Source: an uncultured Ruminococcus sp. (lineage in GTDB: Bacteria > Bacillota > Clostridia > Oscillospirales > Acutalibacteraceae). From it: a DNA stretch of 5,957 nucleotides. Each line of letters opens with the position of its first letter. Within the stretch, counting starts at the first letter, position 1. Below, in pieces: positions 5,882-5,957 of this stretch. Made by a program: the position numbers and the translations under genes. The stretch is taken from assembly GCA_902783065.1 (NCBI GenBank), contig CACZPV010000131.1, positions 1 to 5,957 of the forward strand. The letters run 5' to 3'. Under the pieces are notes generated by a model that was given only the letters and a program-made list of their open reading frames with translations, had not been told where the DNA came from and ran no database searches.

Positions 5882-5957
5882 ATGAATAATAATAAGATTG
5901 ATTTTGTTATGATCTGGGTGGACGGAAACGACCCTGCATGGCAGAAGGAAAAAAACC
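5882..5957 (+). CDS. Stealth-family protein, N-terminal fragment (continues past right edge)
   Basis: Only 25 codons and one base are visible. They read M-N-N-N-K followed by IDFVMIWVDGNDPAWQKEK. This matches the opening conserved region (CR1) of Stealth proteins, whose usual form is I-D-x-V-Y-T-W-V-D-G-x-D-P-x-W. Stealth proteins are hexose-1-phosphate transferases that build phosphodiester-linked surface or capsule polysaccharides in bacteria, and relatives include the animal GlcNAc-1-phosphotransferase. The start has GGAG at 7 nt spacing. It lies 46 bp after murD with no terminator, so co-transcription is likely. The family call rests on one short but distinctive motif; the substrate cannot be told. 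Confidence 0.75.
   Translation, partial: MNNNKIDFVMIWVDGNDPAWQKEKN

Overview
The window looks like a piece of chromosome from a low-GC, Gram-positive anaerobe of the class Clostridia, most likely a Ruminococcus-like member of the Oscillospiraceae/Ruminococcaceae. This rests on the AT-rich intergenic DNA, strong AGGAGG-type ribosome binding sites, sigma-A style promoters, a BspA-like leucine-rich-repeat/Big2 secreted protein, a clostridial-type MurD and a DUF4340 protein. The genus assignment is an inference. All genes read on the + strand.

Layout. (1) Positions 1-983 hold the 3' end of a DUF4340-type protein whose start lies left of the window; it ends in a Ser/Glu/Asp-rich tail. (2) Positions 984-1274 hold a rho-independent terminator (about 998-1034), a very AT-rich stretch, an extended -10 promoter (TATAAT at 1175-1180) and an untranslated leader of about 90 nt that can fold. 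(3) Positions 1275-4139 encode a 954-residue secreted protein: signal peptide, BspA-like LRR region, one ordinary Big2 domain, then four copies of a Trp- and Cys-containing Big2-like domain, each exactly 84 residues. (4) Positions 4140-4440 hold a second terminator almost identical to the first, a near-consensus promoter (TTGACG-17-TATAAT) and a leader of about 120 nt. (5) Positions 4441-5835 encode MurD, the D-glutamate-adding enzyme of peptidoglycan synthesis. (6) From 5882 to the right edge are the first 25 codons of a Stealth-family protein, which would be a sugar-phosphate transferase of cell-surface glycopolymers.

How the parts relate. Each terminator/promoter pair makes the surface-protein gene look like a separate single-gene transcription unit. 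murD and the Stealth gene are 46 bp apart with no terminator between them, so they are probably co-transcribed, linking peptidoglycan precursor synthesis with surface polysaccharide assembly. The common theme is the cell envelope.

I see no CRISPR array, transposase, tRNA, rRNA or clear new defence-like system. The most interesting structure is the near-identical terminator direct repeat bracketing the surface-protein gene, and the rigid 84-residue repeat architecture inside that protein.
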